64,000 bases of DNA from contig CBDBND010000027.1 in NCBI GenBank assembly GCA_965207985.1, positions 1 to 64,000 of the forward strand, in the 5' to 3' direction. The notes beneath the pieces are model-generated. The model saw nothing but the letters and a program-made list of their open reading frames with translations, was not told where the DNA came from and did no database searches. Origin of the DNA: CBDBND01 sp965207985 (GTDB lineage Bacteria; Pseudomonadota; Alphaproteobacteria; Rhodospirillales; Rhodospirillaceae). Both the position numbers and the translations under genes were made by a program. This document shows positions 27,863 to 37,452 of this stretch, one piece after another (position 1 is the stretch's first letter; each line of letters opens with the position of its first letter).

Positions 27863-28362
27863 ACCACCTCACACTTTATTAGGACTGATGGTAGCTTAGA
27901 CCTAGATAGATGGGAAAATATTTTCCCCTAGCTTAAGAACTGTTTACATTAGTGGCAAAGTTGCGATGGTTGAGCTAGCCCCTGATCCTTGGATAGATTC
28001 TGGTGAACCTCATAACCCTATTTTGGCAGTCATCGTGGTGCCTTGATTAATGTCCGCTAGATGTAGAGTAAGCAAAAATCGTCCACTTTTAGCCTGAACT
28101 GTTTTGATCAGGGAGAGCTGAGGGAACTACATCGTGAACGTTTATTTTCAGGTACGTCGTTGTCCTTTCCGTAAACCTCAACAGTTTAATCCGGATGTAA
28201 ACTGTCATTGAGCTTATGTGGATGAAGTTCACCGTAAAGACAGGTTCCAATATGGAGCCTGTTCAACTAATGTCGCCGCCCAAACTGGGGCGGCGCTTTG
28301 ACTTATAGCGAAGCCATTGTGGGCCGTAGAGGACATCCGGATGCACGATTGCAAGGTGAAAC
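27863..28362. other. 500-bp non-coding stretch upstream of the helicase
   Basis: AT-richer than its surroundings. It holds a relic related to 23650-23690 (ATGGTTGAGCTAGCCCCTGA at 27976 onward encodes VELAPDPWIDSG), no long frame, and a strong hairpin at 28274-28295. The helicase promoter is expected here. Confidence 0.45.
28274..28295. terminator. Strong GC hairpin 67 bp before helicase start
   Basis: CGCCGCCC, loop AAACTG, GGGCGGCG: an 8-bp perfect stem followed by CTTTGACTTA rather than a run of T. It could act as a terminator for upstream transcripts or as a leader hairpin for the helicase. Confidence 0.4.
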
Positions 28363-31300
28363 ATGAAAGCCCTTGAGTTTGATCGCCACATCATAGACAG
28401 CTACGAGCAGTTTTCCCGTTCGTTCAGCACGATCAGAGCGGCTGACCTGCGTCATGCGATTGAAAGCAAGTACGCGGAAGGCCGCTTCTGGCCGGACGCT
28501 CTCGTATCCCTGAACCCTCGCTACGAGACCGGCCCGAGCTCCGATGACCTCGTCGGGTCAGGCGATCTTTGTGCAGAAACAGCCCAGATCTTCCGTTTCG
28601 CACCGGAGCCGATCACGTTCCACAGGCACCAGGGCCAGGCCCTAGCCAAGGCCCGGGCCGGACAGAGTTTTGTCGTGACCACGGGAACCGGATCGGGCAA
28701 ATCCCTGTGCTTCTTTGTGCCCATCGTGGATTCAATCATCCGGGCACACAAAATCGGTGAGCCGCGACGGACGCGGGCAATCATCGTCTATCCCATGAAT
28801 GCGCTGGCCAACAGCCAGCTCAAGGAAATCGAGAAGTTCATTGGCCAGTCGGGTTTGCCGGAAGATCTCAAGCCCAGCGTCAGACGTTTCACCGGACAGG
28901 AAGACCGTGAGGAACGTGAGCGGATCGCGCAGGATCCGCCGGATATTCTGTTGACCAACTTCATGATGGCTGAACTCCTGCTGACCCGGCAGGACAGCGT
29001 TGATTCCCGGGTTATCGAGAATGCCAAGGGCCTTCAATTCATTGTCCTTGACGAGTTGCACACGTACCGCGGCCGTCAAGGCGCGGATGTTGCCATTCTT
29101 GTCCGGCGGCTGCGGGAACGCTGCACGCCTGAGAAGGCACCGGTCTGTATCGGAACCTCCGCAACCATGGCCAGTGAAGGCAGCGATGCCGAACAAGTGT
29201 TAGCGGTCTCGGATGCGGCCTCCCGTTTGTTCGGGTCCCAGGTTGGCCCCGATGCGGTGATCGACGAGTCCTTGAGACGGGCGACGGATCAGCGTCTGAA
29301 GTTACCCGACGTTATCCCAAAGCTTGCCGGCGTGCTGGAGAAAGGTGTTCCCGAGCAGCTGACCGATGCGGAACTGCATACCCATCCGCTGGCGGTATGG
29401 GCGGAGCTTCAGCTTGGCCTGGATGACAGGCAGGTTCTCAGACGGCGTCAACCGATCCAATTCGGTGAGGCGGCAGAAATGCTTGCTCAAGCAAGTGAGG
29501 TGGAGAAAGCTCGTTGTGAAACGGTGCTGGGAACCTTCCTGACCCGTGTCAGCCTCCCCGAGACGGACCGGGGCGGGAGCGGTGAAGAGGCGTTCCTGGC
29601 TTTCAAGCTGCACCGCTTCATTGCAGGTGCGGGTGATGTCTTTTCCACATTGCGTTCAGAGCCGCGCACCGTCTTGCTCGAGGGACAGCTTGAAGACCCC
29701 GGCGATCCCGGCACCCGTCTGTATCCCGTTCGCTTCTGCCGTCAATGCGGTCAGGAATATTACGTCGTGGCCAGGGTGGAGCAGGAGCATGGCGCCGTTT
29801 TTCTGCCCCGCGATATAGACGACACACCCATCGAGACCGATGCGTTCGGCGACATGGCCGGGTACCTGACGCCGGCCGGTGGCGACGATCCCGAATACCG
29901 TTTCGACGGCACGCTGGAGAGCCTCCCGGAAGGCTGGTTGGAAGACCGTAACGGAAGGTTCACCCTGCGCTCGAACCGCAAGAAGCGTGTGCCGCTGGAT
30001 GTCAGGGTCGCGGGAGATGGCAGCGTCACCACGGATGGAGAGGCGTTCTGGTTCATCCCGGGCAAGTTTGCCTTCTGCACCTGTTGCCTCGATGAACCCC
30101 AGAGCGCCATGCGGGAACGCACCAAGCTTGCGGGCCTCACCGCCGAGGGCCGAAGCTCGGCGACGACGCTTCTCGTCTCAAGCGCGCTGGAATGGCTGAA
30201 TCAGCCTGAGAACGCCGTGCCGGAGGACAAGCGCAAGCTTCTGGGCTTTACCGACAATCGGCAGGACGCTGCGCTGCAAGCGGGGCATTTCAACGACTTT
30301 CTGTTCGTGGGCCTCCTGCGCGGCGCCATCCTGAGGGCCGTTCAGGATGCAGGGGACGACGGTCTTCGCGATGATGAGTTCGGTTACCGGGTGCAGCGCG
30401 CCTTGGGGTTCACTGCTGCGAACAAGGACCTTCGGGTGAACTGGATGCTGAATCCGGATGCGGGTGCGGCGATGCGCAGTGACGCCGACCGGTCAATGGC
30501 TAAGGTGCTGGTTCACCGGGTGTGGACCGACCTGCGCCGGGGTTGGCGTTTCACCAACCCGAACCTGGTCAATCTGAAACTCATCGAACTGGATTTCTCG
30601 GGTCTCGACGACGTTGCCGCGGACGCAGAGAAACTTGGAGCAGCGTTGCCCAGCCTCGGATCCCTGGATCAGGAAGCGCGCAAAAGGGTCATCAGGGTTC
30701 TACTGGAGGCCATGGTCGAGGGCCTGGCTGTCGGCACCGAGGCCCTCGATCTCACCGTTCTGGATACCGTTGGACAGAATTCGAGAAACTTTCTGTGCCC
30801 TCCCTGGGCGATCGACATCAACGAAAAAGTTCAGGAACGCACCACTCTCTTCCTGAAAGCCCCCGGCAAGAAGTTCACCAACCTGCGTGAAGAACGGATG
30901 ATCCTGCGTGGCGGGCCCCGTTCCCGCATCGCCCGCCTGCTTAACCGTGAGTCCGTCATCGGCACCAAGCTTAGCGGCAAGGACTACCTTGTCTTTGTCG
31001 AGAATCTCCTTGGTATCCTGGCCGATGAGGGGCTTGTGACCCTGGCCACAAGCGAGGATGACCTCAAAGGGTGGCAGCTATCACCCTCTGCCGTACGACT
31101 GATCCCAGGTGATGCTATTCGCAACGACACCCCGCTCAGCAACCCTTACTTTCACGATCTCTACACCCGCATTGCCGCCGGTCTTGCGGCAAATAGCAGC
31201 TCCATGTTCGGACTGGAAAGCCGGGAGCACACGGCTCAGGTGACCCAGCGGCAGCGGGAGTGGCGGGAATGGCGGTTCCGCTTTGAAGCGGACGACCGGA

Positions 31301-31581
31301 AGCACATCGCCGATAACGAAACCGACATCAAAGCGGGCGGGGAGTCCAGTCAATTGCTCCCTGCCCTGTTCTGCACCCCGACCATGGAACTGGGGGTGGA
31401 TAACTCGGAGCTCAATACGGTCTATCTCCGCAACGTGCCGCCCACCCCTGCAAACTACGCCCAGCGCGCGGGCCGGGCGGGGCGGTCCGGTCTTCAACAG
31501 CTTCAAGCGGATCGTTCCGACATACGCGCGGGCCAGTGCGATCCGGCGGAGGGTGTTGAGCAGCACGTCGGCGAACGCTGA
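28363..31581 (+). pseudogene. SF2 helicase of the DUF1998-associated defence type, C-terminus lost
   Basis: Large DNA helicase. ATG 28363 follows AAGGTGAA. Walker A TTGTGSGKSL lies near residue 105, the Ib-type IIVYPMNALANSQLKEIE near 143, DILLTNFMMAELLLTRQ near 195, DEAH-box variant LDELHTYRGRQGAD near 230, and motif III GTSATM near 263. A long insertion with zinc-ligand candidates FCRQCGQEYY (about 455) and FCTCC (about 570) separates lobe 2, where MELGVDNSELNTVYLRNV and motif VI YAQRAGRAGRSG (about 1033) occur. Homology stops there at the IS1380 junction (about 31495). This architecture is known from DruE (Druantia III), DISARM DrmA and MrfA/YprA-like helicases. The C-terminal DUF1998-type region expected next is absent, and no partner defence genes adjoin. 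Confidence 0.85.
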
Positions 31582-31935
31582 TAACAGCACCCGGTATTGG
31601 TTGGGCCACCAGTCGTGGCAGGAGGTGCGGTCAGCGAACAGATGCAACTGCTGCTCCTTGATCCGGTTTTCCATGTCGCCGCGGGCGCAATAGATCGCGT
31701 CGTATAAGTGTTGCGGCGATCCGGCGAGGTTGGTGACGACGTAACGCGGGTTGGATTCCCCGGCGGTGTGCTCGGCCTTGACGATCACCCGCCGGGGCTG
31801 ATCCCAGATCTTGGCGGCGTAGAAGAACTCATCGAACAGGCGCTGCTTGTCTCCGCTTTGCTCAAACGCAGCATGCGCCTGATGTAACAAGGGCATGGCC
31901 AATGCGTTCAGCCGCTTGTTACGCGCGATCCCGAC
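31495..31935 (-). mobile_element. IS1380-family transposase, C-terminal fragment
   Basis: Minus-strand coding for GIARNKRLNALAMPLL, DEFFYAAKIWDQPRRVIVKA, ESNPRYVVTNLAGSPQHLYD, YCARGDMENRIKEQQ and LARAYVGTIRLKLLK: the C-terminal half of IS1380 transposases with the YCARGDMEN-KE block that holds the last acidic residue. One end cuts the helicase; the other meets the IS6 left terminus at 31936. Confidence 0.92.
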
Positions 31936-33402
31936 GGCATTGTCAGAGTAAATCGCCTTGAGTCGACCGGTGCGGTCTCTTAGCTTCCAGAGATGCACAA
32001 TCCCTTCCGTTATTTCAACAGTTCGCCCGAGGTCATCCGTCTCGCTGTGATGCTTTATGTGAGATTTCCACTGTCCCTGAGACAGGTGGAAGATCTGCTT
32101 CACGAACGAGGGATCGACGTCTCCTACGAAACGGTGTGGTACTGGTGTAACCGCTTTGGCCCGTTGTTTTCTTCGGAGATCCGGAAACGCCGGGTTCGTC
32201 ATGGATCCTATTCGCCCTGGCGCTGGCATCTCGATGAGGTGTTTGTCCGGATCAACGGTGAGACACACTATCTATGGCGTGCCGTTGACCATGAAAGCGA
32301 AGTCCTTGAGGTCTATGTCACGAAACGGCGGGATCACAGGGCTGCGCTTGAGTTCCTTAGACGTGCGATGAAGCGTTATGGTCGGCCGGCCACGATCGTT
32401 ACGGACAGGCTAAAGTCATACCGGGCTGCGATGAAGGTGATCGGCAACGAGAGCCGCCAAGAGATCAAGCGTTGGCTCAACAATCGAGCCGAAAATTCAC
32501 ACCAGCCCTTCCGACGACGAGAAGGGGCGATGGCTCGGTTTAGAGACATCAAGCGCTATCGGCGCACGGGGAGTGTTGCGCCGGACAAGATGGGCGGTCA
32601 CCGTCGCCGGGTTCTTGAGCCCCATCGGGAGTTCATTGTCGGCCGGATCGATCAGGAGCCGCATCTGACGCTGCATCGGCTGAGAGACGAGTTGGCCGCT
32701 CGGGGGGTCAGGGTATCCCACAGCACGGTATGGCTGTTTCTGCGCCGTGAAGGGCTGCGCTTTAAAAAAACCCCTGTTCGCTGTTGAACGGGCGCGCGCA
32801 GGCATCACCCGCCATCGCAAGCGCTGGAAGGCGTGGCAGGCAAAACTTGATCCCGAACAGCTGGTATTCATTGATGAAACCTGGATCCGGACCAATATGG
32901 CCCCGCTGCGCGGCTGGGGGCCGAAAGGGGAGCGGGTCCGCGGCTTTGCGCCCCATGGGCGGTGGCGCACCCTGACCTTCGTCGGCGCGCTACGCTGCGA
33001 CCGGTTCACCGCACCCTGCGTCTTCAGCGGCCCCATCAATGGCTCGTGCTTCCGCGCCTACGTCGAGCAACTTCTCGTGCCGACCCTGGCGCCCGGCGAC
33101 ATCGTCATCATGGACAATCCCGGCAGCCACAAGTCAAAAGCCGTGCGAAACGCCGTCCGTGCCGCCGGCGCCAGGCTGTGGTTCCTGCCCAAATACTCCC
33201 CCGACCTCAATCCCATCGAGCAGACCTTTGCCCAAATCAAGTACTGGATGAGAAACGCCCAGAAGCGGGAGATCGACGACATCTGGCGCCATCTCGGGCG
33301 CCTCATCGACACCATCGAGCCACAGCAATGCGCCAACCACTTCAAAAACGCAGGATACGCTTCCGTCAAAATATGAAACGCTCTAGTTAGTCTGACAATG
33401 CC
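31936..33402 (+). mobile_element. IS6-family element interrupted by IS630 DNA
   Basis: Left terminus GGCATTGTCAGAGTAA at 31936 and right terminus TTAGTCTGACAATGCC ending 33402 match the intact copy at 44658-45463. The transposase starts at 31993 (SSPEVIRLAVMLYVRFPLSL, WHLDEVFVRINGETHYLWRA, GRPATIVTDRLKSYRAAM, NNRAENSHQPFRRREGAMAR) and leaves homology at RFRDIK (32550), where IS630 sequence follows in the same frame for 77 more codons. Only the last ~18 bp of the IS6 right end remains on the far side. No 8-bp target duplication is seen at the outer ends. Confidence 0.9.
32551..33384 (+). mobile_element. IS630-family element lacking its left end, two overlapping frames
   Basis: First frame carries the end of the helix-turn-helix part (GSVAPDKMGGHRRRVLEPHR, RVSHSTVWLFLRREGLRFKK) to 32787. 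The second frame, reached by slippage on TTTAAAAAAACC near 32760, carries LVFIDETWIRTNMAPLRGW, IVIMDNPGSHKSKAVRNAV and KYSPDLNPIEQTFAQIKYW (DDE) to 33376. The right terminus ATATGAAACGCTCTA matches the IS630 at 58617-59672 inverted. The first ~60 codons and left terminus are missing. Confidence 0.9.
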
Positions 33403-33698
33403 CTTGTGATAGGGTGGCCACCGTCACCGGCCACGGGTGGGTCAACCTCGCGCATTTCGGTTTCCACTTCCCAATTGCGGGTGTTTGCAGGTGTCACGCG
33501 ATAAACGCCCTCAGGAATTTTGACGCGGACCTCGACAACATCTTTAGCTAAGCAGCCATGGGCCACACGCGCTTCCATATCGTGCATATATCCTGCGGGT
33601 GCTCGCAAAGTTGTCATGTAGTTGTGCGCAGATGCAGTGGTCGCTGATATCAGGGCCATGGCCCCGACAGCGGCAGTCGTTAGCAAAGCAATCTTAAT
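33387..33698 (-). pseudogene. ycnI: YcnI/DUF1775 copper-related exported protein, 3' truncated, probable ATT start
   Basis: The minus strand gives a signal peptide ending ATTASAH, then NYMTTLRAPAGYMHDMEARV, AHGCLAKDVVEVRVKIPEGV and the VTPANTRNWEVET block. This is the YcnI (DUF1775) fold, where the N-terminal histidine after signal cleavage and a conserved acidic/tryptophan pair bind copper. An ATG does not occur in frame. A TTG at 33686 would cut the signal peptide short, whereas ATT at 33698 gives a perfect KIALLTT start with GAGGAG 9 bases upstream. The frame is cut near 33402 by the IS6 terminus, so the C-terminal half is lost. Last gene of the copper operon. Confidence 0.75.
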
Positions 33699-33779
33699 GG
33701 CAGTGTTCTCCTCATTAGACAGTTATCTGTGCAACATTCTAACGTTTCTAATTTTCTTGCCCCTTCGCTTCGAAGGAGG

Positions 33780-34229
33780 CTACTGACCCATCACGTCTGC
33801 AAGACACGTTTCGTTTTGTGATTTCATTTTGCAGATCATGAAGACCCGGTATGAGTTGTCTCGCCCCTTGCGGACCAGGAATTCCACGGTATCGCCCTCG
33901 GCAATTCCTTCCGCACTGGCGTCGCCCATCAGGTCAAAGCTCATGGTCATTGGTGCCATACCGATACCGTGGATCTGGCCGTGATCGATGACCATTGAAT
34001 ACCCATCATCGGCGACAGCTCGGACGGTTCCCGTCGAGTGACCGACATCCCCTGGCTTATAACCTTCCCCGAACAGGGCTTTCATGTCGGGTTTGGGGGT
34101 GAATGCCATTTCGTCCATGGCTGTACGGCCGGAGTGATCCTCCTGGGCGTACGCCGTAGGCAAGTTGACGGACATCACTGCCGCTGCACAGAGTCCTAAA
34201 GCGAGGGGTAGTTGTCGATAATTGAACAT
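33780..34229 (-). CDS. cusF: Periplasmic copper chaperone with CusF domain, 149 aa
   Basis: Signal peptide 1-29 (ends TAYAQ). The CusF-like OB fold follows at about 65-135: STGTVRAVADDGYSMVIDHG, then HGIGMAPMTMSFDLMGD, which contains the Met/His residues that hold Cu(I)/Ag(I), and GDTVEFLVRKG. CusF passes metal to the CusB/CusA pump. Follows cusA after 1 bp, so it is the same transcript. Two cysteines near the C-terminus (MICKMKSQNETCLAD) are not usual for CusF and might form a disulfide. Confidence 0.85.
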   Translation of the reverse strand: MFNYRQLPLALGLCAAAVMSVNLPTAYAQEDHSGRTAMDEMAFTPKPDMKALFGEGYKPGDVGHSTGTVRAVADDGYSMVIDHGQIHGIGMAPMTMSFDLMGDASAEGIAEGDTVEFLVRKGRDNSYRVFMICKMKSQNETCLADVMGQ

Positions 34230-34230
34230 T

Positions 34231-37200
34231 CTATGCAGTTTCCTTTTGGTTTGTGGGAATGAAGCTTGTATGCGGCTCTAAGCTTTCAGCGCGATCCTCC
34301 AATTGAGCGCCAATCCGGACGTAGTAGATCACCGGTATGACCACAAGCGTGAGCAACAGCATTGAACCCATGCCGCCAATCATCGGCAGAGCGATGCGGC
34401 GCATCACATCTGATCCCAGGCCTTCGGTAAGGAAAATCGGCGCGAGGCCTGCGAAGATTGTGGTCACGGTCATTAGTATAGGGCGGACGCGCATCACTGC
34501 GCCGCCCATGATCGCCGCGAGAAGTTCCGATTGTGACCCTGGCGATGTTCGCCGCGCTTCAGCATCAATATAAAGCGTCATGATCACGGCCGTCTCGACG
34601 GCGATACCGCCGAGAGCGATAAAACCGACGGCCACGGCCACCGACATATTGTAGCCAGCGAGCCAGACAGCCCATAAGCCACCCACCAGACCAAACGGCA
34701 GGCTTGCCATGATGATAAGCGTGCGATCCAACCGACCGAAATGCAGCATGAGCAAGAGAAAGATCAGCGCAATCGCAGACGGGACCGCAATTTGCAGACG
34801 GGCGTTGGCCTCTTCCAGCTGTTCGTACTGCCCCGCGAAGGCAACGGCATAGCCCGCCGGCAGGTCAACTGTATCAGCAATAATTTCGCGCGCCTCTGCG
34901 ACATAGCTCCCCATGTCTCGGCCTGCGATGTCTACAAACACCCACCCGGTTAGGCGCGCATTCTCCGAGCGGATCATCGGCGGCCCTTCAGTGTAGGTGA
35001 TACTGGCCAACTCGCCCATCGGTATGTGCGCTCCTGTGGGTGTGGGGACGAGTATGTTCTCCAGATCGTTCGGGTTTTCGCGGAACGGACGGTCATAGCG
35101 CAGGATAATGTCGTAGCGCTCGCGGCCTTCGACCGACTGGGAAAGGCGCATGCCCCCCAGTGCTGTCTGCACTACAGACTGAAACACGTTCATGTCGATG
35201 TTTCGGCGCGCGAGTTCGGTCCGGTCCGGGGTGATTTCTAGGTACTTTCCGCCAAGCACCCTATCAGCAAACACAGACCGTGTTCCGTCAACATTGGCAA
35301 CTGTCCCCTCGATCCAACGGGCGATGCGTTCAATTTGACCAAGATCGTCACCGGTGACTTTGATACCTATGGGTGTTCGCACACCAGTCGAAACCATGTC
35401 CATACGGATTTTGATCGGATAGCCCCAACTGTTGACCAAGCCTGGCATCTGCAGGCGCTGATCTAAATCCTCAATGATGTCGTCAATGCTAACACCAGGG
35501 CGCCACTCGTCAGTGGGTTTGAGTTTAATCCAGGTTTCAATCATGGTCAGTGGCGCAGGGTCAGTCGCGGTGTTTGCGCGTCCCGCTTTTCCAAAGACGC
35601 GTTCCACCTCAGGCACGGTCAGGATGACCCGATTGGTCTGGCCCAGTATCTCTCGCATCTTTGTCGTCGATACGCCGGGCAAGGTGGTTGGCATATAGAG
35701 CAATTCGCCTTCATAAAGCGCAGGCATGAACTCAGTGCCGATGCGCTGGATCGGCAATATGGCGCTGGCAGTGATCAGCACAGCAAGCATCAGCGTTCGC
35801 CACTTATATCGGAGCGCGAGAGTGAGCGCGGGTCGGTACGTCCAAATGAAGAAAGCGTTGAGCGGATTTTCATGTTCGCGCCGGAACTTTCCGCGCAACA
35901 AATAGATCATCAGTACAGGAACAAGTGTCACCGACAATAAAGCCGCGAAGGCCATGGCATAGGTCTTAGTGAAGGCGAGGGGGCTGAATAAGCGGTAGCT
36001 CTCACCGGTCAGCGCAAACACCGGCAGGAAAGAGACTGTGACGATTAATAGTGAGAAGAAGATTCCTGGTCCGACTTCTTGCGCTGCTTTCACGACGACA
36101 GCACGACGAGTCTTTCTATCAGCGTCGTCGCCCAGTTCTGAGAGTTTACGGCTTGCGTTCTCCACCAGGATTATTGAGCCATCGACCATGGCACCGATGG
36201 CGATCGCAATTCCTCCCAGGCTCATGATATTGGCGGTTACACCTTGCCAGGACATGATGACGAAAGCGCCTAGAACGCCCAGCGGTAGTGTAATGATCGC
36301 GACCAGCGAAGAGCGCAAATGCAATAAGAAAACCAGGATCACAAGTGTGACGGCGATTCCTTCTTCAAGCAGCTTCTGCCGCAGATAGGTGACAGACCCC
36401 TCGATCAGCGGCGCGCGGTCGTAAACTTCGACAAACTCGACACTATTCGGTAAGCCACGCTGTAGCTCCGCCAATTTGTCTTTAACGCGTTCGATCACAT
36501 CCAAAGCGTTTTCGCCATCGCGCATGATGACGATACCTGCCACGGTTTCTCCTTCGCCATTAAGTTCCACGATGCCGCGCCGAAGAGCGGGTCCTTCAAT
36601 GATGCGGGCAATGTCGCGCAACAGAACCGGCGTGCCGTCAAAGGCCGTCACAACGACTTCCTCAAGATCCGCGCGCTGGTCAACATAGCCGGACGAGCGG
36701 ATGACGAATTCTGTTTCGGCTTGTTCAAGAACGCGACCGCCCACCTCGCTGGACGCGGCACGCACCGCCTCACGGATACGGGCAATGGAGATGTCAAATC
36801 CTCGTAGTCGGTTTGGATCGATTAGGACTTGGTATTCGCGCACGAACCCGCCGACCGAAGCGACTTCGGCAACGCCATCGACCCCGGCCAGTTCGAGGGA
36901 CACAAACCAGTCTTGCAACGACCTAAGCTCGGCGAGATCCGTGTTACCTGTCCGGTCAACCAGTGCGTATTGATAAACCCAGCCGACGCCGGTTGCGTCG
37001 GGTCCAATCTGTGGTATCGCTCCGTCGGGTAAGGTTGTCCCAAGTCGGGACAGTGCTTCGAGTACCCGTGAGCGCGCCCAATAGAGATCGACATCGTCTT
37101 GAAAAATGACATAGACGAAGCTAGTACCGAACATAGACGATCCGCGTACGTCTTTCGTTCGTGGCAGGCCCAACAAAGTCGTGGACAGCGGATAGGTAAC

Positions 37201-37443
37201 AAGATCTTCAACGATCTGCGGACTCTGACCAGGAAAGTCAGTACGAATGATGACTTGGGTATCTGTTAGGTCGGGAACAGCATCCAGCGGAGTCTGATCG
37301 ACGGCTAACCATCCCGCCGTGGCAAGGCTGGCCGCGAGCACGAGAACGATCAACTGATTGTCCACTGACCATCGGATGAGACCCGCCACCCAGGATTCAG
37401 AGGGATCGTTTCCCGCAAGGTTTTGGATGGAACGGTCTGACAT
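34231..37443 (-). CDS. cusA: Heavy-metal efflux RND pump, CusA/CzcA type, 1070 aa
   Basis: Inner-membrane proton-driven metal pump. Helix 1 lies at about residues 30-50, the pore domains carry TDFPGQSPQIVEDLVTYPL, GVGWVYQYALVDRTG and VGGFVREYQVLIDPNRLRGF, and helix 4 has the proton-relay block GAMVDGSIILVENASRKL near residue 415. The second half repeats the plan and ends with four helices (FGLVGGLWAVWLAGYNMSVA, GGIAVETAVIMTLYIDAEAR). Full length for the HME-RND class. Lies 9 bp after cusB. The adjoining CusF gene and CusB metal-binding domain favour Cu/Ag over Zn/Co/Ni. Confidence 0.95.
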   Translation of the reverse strand: MSDRSIQNLAGNDPSESWVAGLIRWSVDNQLIVLVLAASLATAGWLAVDQTPLDAVPDLTDTQVIIRTDFPGQSPQIVEDLVTYPLSTTLLGLPRTKDVRGSSMFGTSFVYVIFQDDVDLYWARSRVLEALSRLGTTLPDGAIPQIGPDATGVGWVYQYALVDRTGNTDLAELRSLQDWFVSLELAGVDGVAEVASVGGFVREYQVLIDPNRLRGFDISIARIREAVRAASSEVGGRVLEQAETEFVIRSSGYVDQRADLEEVVVTAFDGTPVLLRDIARIIEGPALRRGIVELNGEGETVAGIVIMRDGENALDVIERVKDKLAELQRGLPNSVEFVEVYDRAPLIEGSVTYLRQKLLEEGIAVTLVILVFLLHLRSSLVAIITLPLGVLGAFVIMSWQGVTANIMSLGGIAIAIGAMVDGSIILVENASRKLSELGDDADRKTRRAVVVKAAQEVGPGIFFSLLIVTVSFLPVFALTGESYRLFSPLAFTKTYAMAFAALLSVTLVPVLMIYLLRGKFRREHENPLNAFFIWTYRPALTLALRYKWRTLMLAVLITASAILPIQRIGTEFMPALYEGELLYMPTTLPGVSTTKMREILGQTNRVILTVPEVERVFGKAGRANTATDPAPLTMIETWIKLKPTDEWRPGVSIDDIIEDLDQRLQMPGLVNSWGYPIKIRMDMVSTGVRTPIGIKVTGDDLGQIERIARWIEGTVANVDGTRSVFADRVLGGKYLEITPDRTELARRNIDMNVFQSVVQTALGGMRLSQSVEGRERYDIILRYDRPFRENPNDLENILVPTPTGAHIPMGELASITYTEGPPMIRSENARLTGWVFVDIAGRDMGSYVAEAREIIADTVDLPAGYAVAFAGQYEQLEEANARLQIAVPSAIALIFLLLMLHFGRLDRTLIIMASLPFGLVGGLWAVWLAGYNMSVAVAVGFIALGGIAVETAVIMTLYIDAEARRTSPGSQSELLAAIMGGAVMRVRPILMTVTTIFAGLAPIFLTEGLGSDVMRRIALPMIGGMGSMLLLTLVVIPVIYYVRIGAQLEDRAESLEPHTSFIPTNQKETA

Positions 37444-37452
37444 CCTGTCCCC

